Source: JAVBOW01 sp031550615 (GTDB lineage: Bacteria; Bacteroidota; Bacteroidia; Bacteroidales; Rikenellaceae). Taken from it: a stretch of 64,000 nt of DNA. The translations under genes were made by a program, and so were the position numbers. Under the pieces are notes generated by a model. That model saw only the letters and a program-made list of their open reading frames with translations. It was not told the origin of the DNA and did not search any database. Location of the stretch: assembly GCA_031550615.1 (NCBI GenBank), contig JAVBOL010000023.1, forward strand, positions 1 through 64,000, read 5' to 3'. Positions 27,201 through 33,998 of the stretch are shown piece after piece; position 1 is the first letter of the stretch, and each line of letters starts with the position of its first letter.

Positions 27201-30200
27201 TGAAGACATTCGCCGCCGAGATCGAAGATGCTTTCGCTATCGTCATCAAATACTGGATGGCTTTCGCCTCGAAGCGTGCCGACAAGGCCAATAAGGAGGT
27301 CGAAACCGCCGATCTGCTCAAGGAGGTCTTCGCGCCCGAAAAGGGCAAGGGCTTCGCCGAGTTGATAATCTCGGAATATCCCCTTTCTGCCAAACTCCCC
27401 AAGGACAAGGCCCCCTCGCTGCAGATCCGCGACGTGCGCACCCTCTACCACACCTCGCCCGAGAAGAGCGGCGTGACGATCACCACCATAGGCCGCTCGG
27501 CCAACTCGGTGATCGAGCTGCACGGCGACCTGGTGGGCTCGTGCGCCGACGTCACGCAGTTCATCCGCAGCGCGGCCTTCACCAAGATATACGAAAATCT
27601 GCTGGCCCAGGTCTATAAAAAAGTGCCCGCGCTTGCCGACCTGGATTTCAACACCGTGTCGTCGCGCTACAGCAAGGCGGTGATACTCAAATATATCACT
27701 AATAAAAAGACCTTCCAGCCCAACCACCACGTGCTCGACAACCCCGAGGAGATGAATATCATGCGCGAGGTTTTGATCGAGATGGAAAACCTGCTCTTCT
27801 CGGACAGCAAGATGAAGATCCTGGCGATCAACGCGACGGGCGACCCCGCGCTGGACAAGGCGAAGATGGAGGGCGTGAATTCCATTATTAAGAAGTATAT
27901 CCGCGAGATACTGCTGCACTTTAACCTGCCCTTCGAGAAGGAGTCGTTGGAGCCGAGCCGCCGCGAGATCATCCGCGTGGCCGGGGAGACCTTCGAGGAG
28001 ATCACGGGCCTGAAACTGCAGGACCTCAACCTGAATATCTGGGTCGAGGAATTCGTCGCCAACCTGCGCCAGCTCCCCGAATTCGCGTCGCTGAAACTCT
28101 CGCATAAGAGCACGGGCTATATCATCGACGCCATTTCCGAGGGGGTTAACGGCCCTGCCGAGGTGTCGGATAAGGTGCTATACCTCTACCTGTTGAGCCA
28201 CGACCACTCGTTCAACCGCATGGTGTGCGAGAAGTTGCGCTATTTCGACGCCCGCATCGAGGAGTGCGGCGGCGGCGAGTTGGGCATGATAACCGAGGAG
28301 TTCATCACCAGTATCCTGCCCTCGCAGTTGACCGACATCAACAAATACATCATGCGCAAGCGCGACATAAAGATCGCCGAGGGCGAGATATATGCCGTCA
28401 GCCGCAAAGTCGTGCGTTTTTATATCGGCCTTGTGCGACGCACCAAGGGCACGGACTACTATAACCGCTACGCCCACACGATAGTGCGCATCGTCGAGAC
28501 GATGTTCCGCAAACAAAACTCCTCGGTCAACGAGATGGTGCAGCACGGCATATCGCTCTACAAGGGCTTCGATATGGAGTCACGCACGCTCGAACAGTTC
28601 GACGGGGGCCGCATCGCATGGATCAACGAACTGATGCGCAAGTGTGGCGTTATCTCCTCCGAGCAACCCGTGCAGGAACACACCCGCATCGTGACCGACG
28701 CCAAAAAGCGTGAATACCCCTTCCATAAGATCGACCGCGTGGAGATCGCGCGCCGTCCGGCAGGGGCAGATGGCGGCAATCCGCTGGAGTATGTGCGCTA
28801 TATCGACCCGCGTCCGCGTCCCGAGTTCTTCACCGACCGCATCGCGCGCTTCGTGGGCAACATGGACTCGGACGACTACCGTTGTAAGGTGGTCAAGCAC
28901 GGCATAGTCAAGGAGTTGGTGATCTTCCAGAAGGGCTATATGAAGTACCTGACGGACAACTACCGCCTCAACCACACCGAGGATATCTCCCTGCACGACA
29001 TCCGCAATTTCACCCCCGATGTGATCTCGCTGCTGGGCGCGCCCGAAAAGCTGATCTCTTTCCCGCAGATAGGCTACTTCGACATCAAGGGCCCGAGCGG
29101 CAACATCAAGATGATCGTCACGCCCCTCAAATCGGAGGCCGACTACTTCGGAGACGTGAAAAAGCCGCGCCTGACGGTCATCAACGAGAAGGTCAAGGAG
29201 ATAGGCGGCATCCCGCGCCACGGATCGCTCTTTATGGTCGAGGAAAACGACGGTTCGCTGTTCGTGATCGAGATCAACGGCGACAGCGGGGTAGGCAAGA
29301 GCGAGATGATCGCGGCATTCGTTTTGAAGTGGCTCAAAAACAACCTCGAAGGCATCCGCTCGGTGAAAAACATTGCCGGCGACATGTTCCACGAGTTCCA
29401 GGACGCCGACGGCAACCTCTACGGCATCGGGACCGAGGTGGGCGACTTCTCGCGCACCACCGACTTCGACCCCGACTACATTAAGTACTATAAATACCTT
29501 TTCGAAAGCTCGGCGGACAGCAACGTGACCGACCTCAACTCGCGCTCGACGGTGAGCGGGATGTGCGACATCACGATGCCCTTTAAGATCGACATCATGC
29601 TTTCGGCCAGCAACTATTCGAAGCAGGAGGGCGGCATAACGCGCATCGACAATCCGGAGAATTTCCTGCTGTACGTCGACGCGCACGGCGAACGCAAGGA
29701 GAAGGCCACCTCGCAGGACGGTCCCAACTTCCAGCGCACGCTGCGCCGTTACACCGCCGACAAGAGCATCGTGGAGGTGATCGCCCGCCACGGCAACTAC
29801 CTGGACGAGGTGCTCGACTGGGAATGGGTGGCCGCCGAGAAGAATTACTATCTCTGCTCGTCGTACCGCCTGTTGGACAAGATCGACATCACCGAGGTGG
29901 TCAGGATGATCTTCCTGGGCAAGCAGTACGCCGCCGCCGAGGTGCGCTACACGATCGAGGACGTGCGTTTCGATATGATCCTAAACCGCTTCTTCGCCAC
30001 GGTATCCTATAAGGATGGGGAAGAAACCTTCACCACCGAGAAGGTCATCGACCGCAAACTCTTCTCGTCGATCTTCGACGCCATCGCCTCGACGCCGGGC
30101 GGACAGCCTTTCATCGCCGAGGAGGGACAGTTGGAGTGCGTGGAAACGCTCATCAGCGTGCTGCGCGGAGGCCGCGACGGCAAAGGCAAGGCGCGTTCAG

Positions 30201-30901
30201 TGCAGTGCGGGGTGCTCTCGACTGAGATCGGCAAGAAAGGTCGCGAGATCACTGGGCCCCAGAAGGCCGCCGCAGCGCTCAAGCAACTCATACAGGAGGT
30301 GCGCGTTTCGAAGCCCGAGATCAACGAGGGCAAGCTGAAAGTCAAGAAGTTGCTGCTGGAAAAGTACGCGCACATCTTCGGCGGCCAGATCACCAGCGGC
30401 GAGGTGTCGCGCTACAACTTCTACCTCTACCAGTTGGAGCAGATGCGCCGCGCCGACCTGCGCCGCATGGACAACCGCAGTAAGAAGGTGGATATAAGCA
30501 ACCTGCCGGGATTCACCCCGGGCGACCGCGCGAGGGAATTCTCGCCGCTGCTCGTGACGCCCAACCTGAATATCGAGTTGACGAGCTTTTCGGAAACCTA
30601 CGAGGAACTGATGAGTCTGCCCAACTACCCCGACTTCGCCGAGGAGTTCGCGGCAAGGATCGAAACGCTCTACGTGGCGGAAGGTTACAGCGAGGAGACC
30701 AACATCAACAACATGATCGTGCAGTTGTTGCTGATGGAGGGCTACGTGTCGACAGACGACATCGCGCGCGGCAGCGTGATCGAGAAGGTCAACCGCGAAA
30801 CCATCGCCGCCGCCAAGTACGCCGTGGTAAGGCATTTGGCCGGACTGACCCCGCCGACTTCGCCGGAGCCGAAGAAGCCGACAGTAAGGAAGTCCCGATA
30901 G
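24203..30901 (+). CDS. Giant (2232 aa) aminotransferase / HprK-PEPCK-like P-loop fusion, function unknown
   Basis: One uninterrupted frame from ATG 24203 to TAG. No signal peptide or membrane segment is seen, so it should be cytosolic. Residues about 590-860 hold a fold-type-I PLP core: DPNNPTG at 672-678, FLDEAY with D704, and STTKNLAATGERLG with candidate Schiff-base K748 and R756. Residues about 1640-1830 hold a nucleotide site: EINGDSGVGKSE with Walker A at 1693-1700, identical in style to HPr kinase, then GIGTEVGDFSRTTD and LNSRSTVSG, recalling PEP carboxykinase. The N-terminal 590 residues, the central 750 and the C-terminal 400 match nothing I can name. It has its own promoter and a strong terminator. 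GC and codon use resemble the core genome, so it looks resident. Confidence 0.9.
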   Translation: MKINGQPKAFLSNEALQLLDLYRSLGERAEIFLPRHIFDNLTTFVALCMDEPDDPARQQAEIEKYLLRFREDIPGYVDVSLMLIPHTNSKAFELSNRRGGFTGRINTLIETDGAGTEQKKLLTNIRDSHDLSVGTPPVNSWHIEFMSQLQLGGHVRDLRKYRDVIGVTGDINEAHWNYLMDTLEQMISQSTHYTTNAEKTDFLNRSRWAVNFKGLNGMIRTVVSGNADKAVELLKGDVFNSSSVVVMDAPLPEALYERMTLDTTSIFVIKVRHARINHYMGEKWFPLLTRLVIVDDSKESRSSNTSLVFCFHNGIINTLNIVHTKKLGSPANTQLNLRLILENVNARYLTEFREKIEAQIATYAAEIDGMLTEQTGSSDDAARRIMLFKLDAFSRQVVQDKYSLEKLRDFIFFLENCHQPENKQVQTQELIDEFEVRMNKYFYGGNPHIGIVTILEGGGRNQIKTYGEFLRQRQFGALSSKVRYACRLILDIIPSCYERTLHNHFHKNFGLNLFLEKYKEYIAKAGREADNKGRYEKFLIDLGIRDKYFALGEEDRDIVKNFLSALGNLNQTSVSDDVQMIIRDLLFNPAGRPKPYIIFNAVQAWEYKDLLPDDCFDVNPFDIEIENLPDGRLAYERLTAHLKRIKSTLTLFDESGSLWDLFCENTTIIVNDPNNPTGYTDFNTEAVNSFLKFLNTSKIALFLDEAYAESVKIEDAQMPKWRTLSRYIMNNIDAQSKIKAISSLSTTKNLAATGERLGAIATTPNAAEFAAYARSRNSAEHGNNNSLLMLNNSLETAQTAKAIKDRIEAELPKNASRSNIKRAITGFINEQIARTEKSNLLSVENRQLHKSAGFEGSPLYLFLLDELVSLDKLDVLGLPDDFKYEGEPFFTYYQNRLVKNLNRYRVNKNFREESLTRLSLAKKIAARLIGQMGAQEAFEVVDSDGSYLFNFRVLGSPAYADLLAFCGELAGQRGVATVPYPTGLIRISVGGYLREGGDALKTFAAEIEDAFAIVIKYWMAFASKRADKANKEVETADLLKEVFAPEKGKGFAELIISEYPLSAKLPKDKAPSLQIRDVRTLYHTSPEKSGVTITTIGRSANSVIELHGDLVGSCADVTQFIRSAAFTKIYENLLAQVYKKVPALADLDFNTVSSRYSKAVILKYITNKKTFQPNHHVLDNPEEMNIMREVLIEMENLLFSDSKMKILAINATGDPALDKAKMEGVNSIIKKYIREILLHFNLPFEKESLEPSRREIIRVAGETFEEITGLKLQDLNLNIWVEEFVANLRQLPEFASLKLSHKSTGYIIDAISEGVNGPAEVSDKVLYLYLLSHDHSFNRMVCEKLRYFDARIEECGGGELGMITEEFITSILPSQLTDINKYIMRKRDIKIAEGEIYAVSRKVVRFYIGLVRRTKGTDYYNRYAHTIVRIVETMFRKQNSSVNEMVQHGISLYKGFDMESRTLEQFDGGRIAWINELMRKCGVISSEQPVQEHTRIVTDAKKREYPFHKIDRVEIARRPAGADGGNPLEYVRYIDPRPRPEFFTDRIARFVGNMDSDDYRCKVVKHGIVKELVIFQKGYMKYLTDNYRLNHTEDISLHDIRNFTPDVISLLGAPEKLISFPQIGYFDIKGPSGNIKMIVTPLKSEADYFGDVKKPRLTVINEKVKEIGGIPRHGSLFMVEENDGSLFVIEINGDSGVGKSEMIAAFVLKWLKNNLEGIRSVKNIAGDMFHEFQDADGNLYGIGTEVGDFSRTTDFDPDYIKYYKYLFESSADSNVTDLNSRSTVSGMCDITMPFKIDIMLSASNYSKQEGGITRIDNPENFLLYVDAHGERKEKATSQDGPNFQRTLRRYTADKSIVEVIARHGNYLDEVLDWEWVAAEKNYYLCSSYRLLDKIDITEVVRMIFLGKQYAAAEVRYTIEDVRFDMILNRFFATVSYKDGEETFTTEKVIDRKLFSSIFDAIASTPGGQPFIAEEGQLECVETLISVLRGGRDGKGKARSVQCGVLSTEIGKKGREITGPQKAAAALKQLIQEVRVSKPEINEGKLKVKKLLLEKYAHIFGGQITSGEVSRYNFYLYQLEQMRRADLRRMDNRSKKVDISNLPGFTPGDRAREFSPLLVTPNLNIELTSFSETYEELMSLPNYPDFAEEFAARIETLYVAEGYSEETNINNMIVQLLLMEGYVSTDDIARGSVIEKVNRETIAAAKYAVVRHLAGLTPPTSPEPKKPTVRKSR

Positions 30902-30911
30902 TTATTATGTA

Positions 30912-30946
30912 AAATGCGCCCGGATTATCCGGGCGCATTTTTTAGG
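30912..30946 (+). terminator. Terminator of the giant gene
   Basis: A 13-bp perfect stem (AAATGCGCCCGGA and its complement) with a 3-base loop runs straight into a T-rich tract. Confidence 0.92.
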
Positions 30947-30974
30947 ACTATGCTGCCATTTTTATGAAAGCATA

Positions 30975-31003
30975 TTTGTTTGTACAATTTTTATTTATAT
31001 TTG
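30975..31003 (+). promoter_or_regulatory. Promoter of the mntA-hepT pair
   Basis: TTTG (30975-30978) and TATATTTG (30996-31003), 17 bases apart, precede the ATG at 31035 by 31 bases. Confidence 0.65.
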
Positions 31004-31034
31004 CGTTAAAGAGTCAGGTGTGCTGCATAAAACT

Positions 31035-31328
31035 ATGGCGACAAAAGACCAATACATATCCCTTCTGAGAAAATTCGTATCTGAGCATGGCGCGGAATAC
31101 GGAATTTCACGCATAGGTATTTTCGGTTCGGTAGCCCGTGGCCAACAGACCGCAATCAGTGACGTCGATATATATTATGAAGGTCCTGCCCTTGGGCTGA
31201 AATCTCTTACGGGTTTGCCTCAGGCGCTCTCTGAGTATCTGGGAGCTCCTGTCGATGTGGTGCGTGGGCATCAGGGGCTCAGTCCCTCTTTTCGTAATAG
31301 GATAATGAGGGAGGTAGTCTATGTTTGA
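31035..31328 (+). CDS. mntA: MntA-type nucleotidyltransferase antitoxin
   Basis: A 97-residue minimal nucleotidyltransferase. GSVARGQQTAISDVD at 31-45 fits the GS-x10-DxD signature exactly, with D43 and D45 as metal ligands. In type VII toxin-antitoxin systems MntA silences its HepT partner by AMPylation of a tyrosine next to the RNase motif. The hepT gene overlaps its end by eight bases. ATG at 31035 is preferred over an upstream start for spacing from the promoter. The pair is AT-richer than its surroundings, consistent with horizontal acquisition. Confidence 0.9.
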   Translation: MATKDQYISLLRKFVSEHGAEYGISRIGIFGSVARGQQTAISDVDIYYEGPALGLKSLTGLPQALSEYLGAPVDVVRGHQGLSPSFRNRIMREVVYV

Positions 31329-31695
31329 TAAATCTTTGGCCCTCGAAACGCTCGAAAATATATTGCAATCGTTGCGTGATATCGCCAGGTGGACTTGTGA
31401 TGTAACCTCGGCTGATGATTTTACCGACTCTTCGGATGGAGTGATCTTGCTGAATGCCGTATGCATGAAGTTGCTGGCTGTCGGCGAAGAGGTTAAAGGC
31501 CTTGATCGTCGTTCTGGCGGTGAACTTTTGATAAATTATCCCGCAATTCCATGGAAAGAGGTTATGGGATTGCGTGATATCATTGCGCACCATTATTTTG
31601 AAGTGGATGCCGTTGAAATATTTACAGTGATTAAAAACGATCTGCCCCTGCTTTCAAATGTTATTGGGCAGATGGTTATGGATATCCGCCAATAA
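31321..31695 (+). CDS. hepT: HepT-like HEPN ribonuclease toxin (DUF86)
   Basis: A 124-residue all-helical HEPN protein of the DUF86 family. The catalytic motif R-x4-H-x-Y is present as RDIIAHHY, with R85, H90 and Y92; Y92 is the expected target of AMPylation by the partner. PWKEVMGLRDIIAHHYFEVD is typical of HepT. It should cleave RNA (tRNA in characterised systems) when released from MntA. It is translated from an ATG inside the end of mntA and is followed by its own terminator, so the pair forms a compact bicistron. Confidence 0.9.
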   Translation: MFDKSLALETLENILQSLRDIARWTCDVTSADDFTDSSDGVILLNAVCMKLLAVGEEVKGLDRRSGGELLINYPAIPWKEVMGLRDIIAHHYFEVDAVEIFTVIKNDLPLLSNVIGQMVMDIRQ

Positions 31696-31721
31696 AGTTA
31701 TTCCGATAAGTTCATAGAAGG

Positions 31722-31749
31722 TGCAGGTAAATTACCTGCATCTTTTTTG
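31722..31749 (+). terminator. Terminator of mntA-hepT
   Basis: Stem TGCAGGTAA/TTACCTGCA with a single loop base is followed by TCTTTTTTG. The tail overlaps the next promoter. Confidence 0.75.
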
Positions 31750-31765
31750 TTGCAGCGTTTTTTCT

Positions 31766-31773
31766 TATATTTG
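31766..31773 (+). promoter_or_regulatory. Promoter -7 box of the structured RNA
   Basis: TATATTTG places a transcription start near 31780; TTTG at 31746-31749 is a possible -33 element with short (16-base) spacing. Confidence 0.6.
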
Positions 31774-31779
31774 TCGTGC

Positions 31780-32002
31780 GGTTACCCATTGGGTTGATCG
31801 CAGACATAATTGAGTTGACAATTTTTCTGTACGTGAAACTACGAACTGTCTGCAAAGGCAGGTTTTGGAAACAGACGAATTGCCCACTCGGGGTATGTTG
31901 TTGTCATTCTGACAGCGACTGCCTCGGGCGTGGGGCAGTTGTTGTTTCCGGGTTTCGTAGACCTCACGTGCACGACTGTACCTGCGCCCCTTTTTGTGGC
32001 GC
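31780..32002 (+). ncRNA. Rod-shaped structured RNA, candidate 6S RNA of the Bacteroidales-1 type
   Basis: This 314-base gap between hepT and the next gene has no convincing frame but folds by eye into one long irregular hairpin. Pairings are 31831-31836 with 31964-31969, 31839-31845 with 31954-31960, 31867-31873 with 31943-31949, 31881-31887 with 31930-31937, and an apical hairpin 31900-31905 with 31911-31916. A large internal bubble remains between the second and third stems. A rod with an internal bubble, about 200 nt, behind a strong promoter is the architecture of 6S RNA, and Bacteroidales carry a diverged form. The identity is inferred from shape, not from a database match. The 3' end near GCGCC...GGCGC is approximate. 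Confidence 0.6.
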
Positions 32003-32021
32003 ATAAAACGTGAAAAGCGCC

Positions 32022-32407
32022 ATGCGAAAAACCGGCAAATTCCTTAACGAGCTTATCGATAGCTTAAATTATCAGGATCCCGAAGACTACCGGGCGATGA
32101 TCCCCGGCGAGTGGGCGGTAGCCGAAATTTACGACGCGCTCGGTGGCATGATCTGCCTGGAGGAGCACGATGTGCAGATAGCATGGAGTTTCGACGAGGC
32201 CGGCACGCACACGGTGACCTTTTCAGGCGAATCAGAGGCCATGCCCTACGAAATAGACGGACATGGACGGCTTCTGGTCGACCGCCCCGCGAGGTTTCGC
32301 TCGACTGGCGCGAATACACCATCATGTACATGACCCCGCGCACGATGATACTCTCGGCGTCGAGGCATGGCTACAACCCGATAACTATCCGGCTGACAGT
32401 GAGGTGA
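32022..32407 (+). pseudogene. Small unknown protein gene with a +1/-1 frameshift
   Basis: The first frame (ATG 32022, or GTG 32010) reads MRKTGKFLNELIDSLN...GEWAVAEIYDALGG...SFDEAGTHTVTFSGE and then turns into unlikely sequence after the C4 run at 32286-32289. The next frame continues the same sense with REVSLDWREYTIMYM...RHGYNPITIRLTVR to 32407. Adding one C at the run joins both into a protein of about 128 residues with alternating strands, lipocalin-like in feel. Either the gene is broken, the run is a sequencing error, or phase variation occurs. No family is recognised with confidence. Confidence 0.6.
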
Positions 32408-32453
32408 TTTGTGCTTTTGCGCTCTCGTAAAGCGTAATGACGTTCCCGGGGCG

Positions 32454-32473
32454 GCTGTGCATAGTTTGCGTCA
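32454..32473 (-). repeat. Solo end of the dispersed 125-bp element at the ychF stop
   Basis: On the minus strand this reads TGACGCAAACTATGCACAGC, matching the right ends at 7794 and 14346 at 18-19 of 20 positions. Its first three bases are the TGA stop codon of ychF. No left end is found nearby. Confidence 0.7.
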
Positions 32474-33571
32474 GACATTAAACAAAAAGTGCATGATATC
32501 GCCGTCCTGCACTATATATTCTTTGCCTTCGACGGAGAGTTTGCCCGCTTCGCGGCACGCCTTTTCGCTGCCCAGGCGTACGTAGTCGTCATATTTGATA
32601 ACCTCGGCGCGGATGAAGCCGCGCTCGAAATCGCTGTGTATGATCCCGGCGGTCTGGGGGGCTTTCATGCCGCGCAGAAAAGTCCATGCGCGCGATTCGT
32701 CGGCGCCGGTGGTGAAGTAGGTCTGCAGGTCCAAAAGCGCGTAGGCAGCTTTGATAAGGCGGCTTACGCCCGATTCGCCGAGGCCCATTTCCTCTAAGAA
32801 CATCTGGCGCTCGTCGAATGTTTCCAGCTCGGCGATGTCTGCCTCGGCAGAGGCGGCCACGATCAGCAGCTCGGCCTTCTCGCCCTCAATGGCGCGGCGC
32901 ACGGCCTCGGTGTGGGCGTTGCCGGTGGCGGCTGACGCCTCGTCGACGTTGCAGAGGTAGAGTACGGGCTTGTCGGTCAACAATCCTAAGTCCGAGATAA
33001 GTTTTTTGTCCTCGGCGCTCACCTCGACCGTACGCGCGGAGAGCCCCTGCTCGAGGGCGGCCTTGTACTGCACTAGTATCTCGTAGACGCGTTTGGCCGC
33101 CTTGTCGCCGCCGGTTTGCGCCTGTTTGTGCACTTTGCCGATGCGGTTTTCGACCGTTTCGAGGTCTTTGAGCTGCAATTCGGTGTCGATGATGCCCTTG
33201 TCGCGCACGGGATCCACCGAGCCGTCGACGTGGGTTATGTTGCCGTCCTCGAAACAGCGCAGCACGTGGATGATGGCGTCTGTGTTGCGGATGTTGGCCA
33301 GGAATTTATTGCCCAGACCCTCGCCTTTGGACGCTCCCTTGACCAGCCCGGCGATGTCGACTATCTCGATAGTGGTCGGCACCACGCGCTTTGGCTTGTC
33401 TATCTCCACGAGTTTGGTGAGCCTCTCGTCAGGCACGGTTATCACGCCTACGTTGGGCTCGATGGTGCAGAACGGGAAGTTGGCCGCCTGGGCGCGGGCG
33501 CTCGAAAGACAGTTGAAAAGGGTCGATTTGCCGACGTTGGGCAGGCCGACTATGCCGCATTGAAGAGCCAT
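32471..33571 (-). CDS. ychF: Redox-regulated ATPase YchF (Obg family)
   Basis: A 366-residue Obg-family P-loop protein that prefers ATP and associates with ribosomes. G1 is GLPNVGKST at residues 8-16 and the insert FPFCTIEPNVGVITVPDERL follows; the non-canonical G4 region LYLCNVDE (instead of NKxD) fits the ATP preference of YchF. The C-terminal TGS domain includes TAGIIHSDFERGFIRAEVI and ends at DGDIMHFLFNV. ATG 33571 gives the conserved MALQCGIVG start. The stop codon coincides with a repeat-element end. Confidence 0.97.
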   Translation of the reverse strand: MALQCGIVGLPNVGKSTLFNCLSSARAQAANFPFCTIEPNVGVITVPDERLTKLVEIDKPKRVVPTTIEIVDIAGLVKGASKGEGLGNKFLANIRNTDAIIHVLRCFEDGNITHVDGSVDPVRDKGIIDTELQLKDLETVENRIGKVHKQAQTGGDKAAKRVYEILVQYKAALEQGLSARTVEVSAEDKKLISDLGLLTDKPVLYLCNVDEASAATGNAHTEAVRRAIEGEKAELLIVAASAEADIAELETFDERQMFLEEMGLGESGVSRLIKAAYALLDLQTYFTTGADESRAWTFLRGMKAPQTAGIIHSDFERGFIRAEVIKYDDYVRLGSEKACREAGKLSVEGKEYIVQDGDIMHFLFNV

Positions 33572-33597
33572 TGGACTGTTTTTGTGTTTTGAGGATG

Positions 33598-33605
33598 CAA
33601 ATATA
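33598..33605 (-). promoter_or_regulatory. ychF promoter -7 box
   Basis: TATATTTG on the minus strand, 26 bases upstream of the ychF ATG. Confidence 0.6.
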
Positions 33606-33702
33606 AGCAAATGCGCGGACTATACGAAACCAGCCGCCAAAATGGCCCCGCGAGCGCATCCGGCGGGGTTTTCATATACTATTCACGGGAGGTCGTGCGT
33701 TG

Positions 33703-33720
33703 GTTGTCATGAATGATAAC
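33703..33720. promoter_or_regulatory. Upstream operator of the XRE gene
   Basis: GTTGTCA-N4-TGATAAC, a near-perfect 7-4-7 palindrome that differs in one base from the second site at 33749. Confidence 0.6.
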
Positions 33721-33748
33721 CGAACTGAACAGGGAATAAAGAAACTTT

Positions 33749-33766
33749 GTTATCAGATATGATAAC
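33749..33766. promoter_or_regulatory. Operator over the XRE start codon
   Basis: GTTATCA-N4-TGATAAC is a perfect 7-4-7 palindrome that includes the ATG of the regulator gene (33759-33761). Together with the site at 33703 it suggests autorepression by a dimeric HTH protein. Confidence 0.65.
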
Positions 33767-33980
33767 GAGGCAGGACGCGCTGGTAAAGATAGGCAGGAAT
33801 ATAAAGGCGGCGAGGGAAGCGGGCGGGATGAGCCAGCAGGACCTGGCCGCCGGATGCAATTTCGAGAAATCGAACATGAGCCGCATCGAAGCCGGACGCA
33901 GCAACCTGACCGTGGGTACATTATTGAAGATCAGTGATGTGCTGGGCATTCGCCCGGCGGATCTGCTGGCTGGGGTTTAG
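33759..33980 (+). CDS. XRE-family HTH transcriptional regulator
   Basis: A 73-residue single-domain regulator. GRNIKAAREAGGMSQQDLAAGCNFEKSNMSRIEAGRSNLTVGTLLKISDVLGI spans a complete five-helix cro/C1-type HTH. No dimerisation or sensor domain follows. ATG at 33759 gives the usual N-terminus; an upstream TTG would add only four residues. Paired palindromes before and across the start suggest that it controls its own synthesis. It stands alone between ychF (divergent) and the NYN gene (convergent), with no toxin or phage gene beside it, so wider targets are unknown. Confidence 0.88.
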   Translation: MITRQDALVKIGRNIKAAREAGGMSQQDLAAGCNFEKSNMSRIEAGRSNLTVGTLLKISDVLGIRPADLLAGV

Positions 33981-33998
33981 GGCCCGTCAGCCGGATCT

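Noticed and set aside
31765..32006. Two opposing short open frames (about 76-79 codons) in the gap after hepT
   Set aside because: Their products have no motif and are Cys/Arg-rich, whereas the DNA shows nested complementary segments, fitting a structured RNA better.
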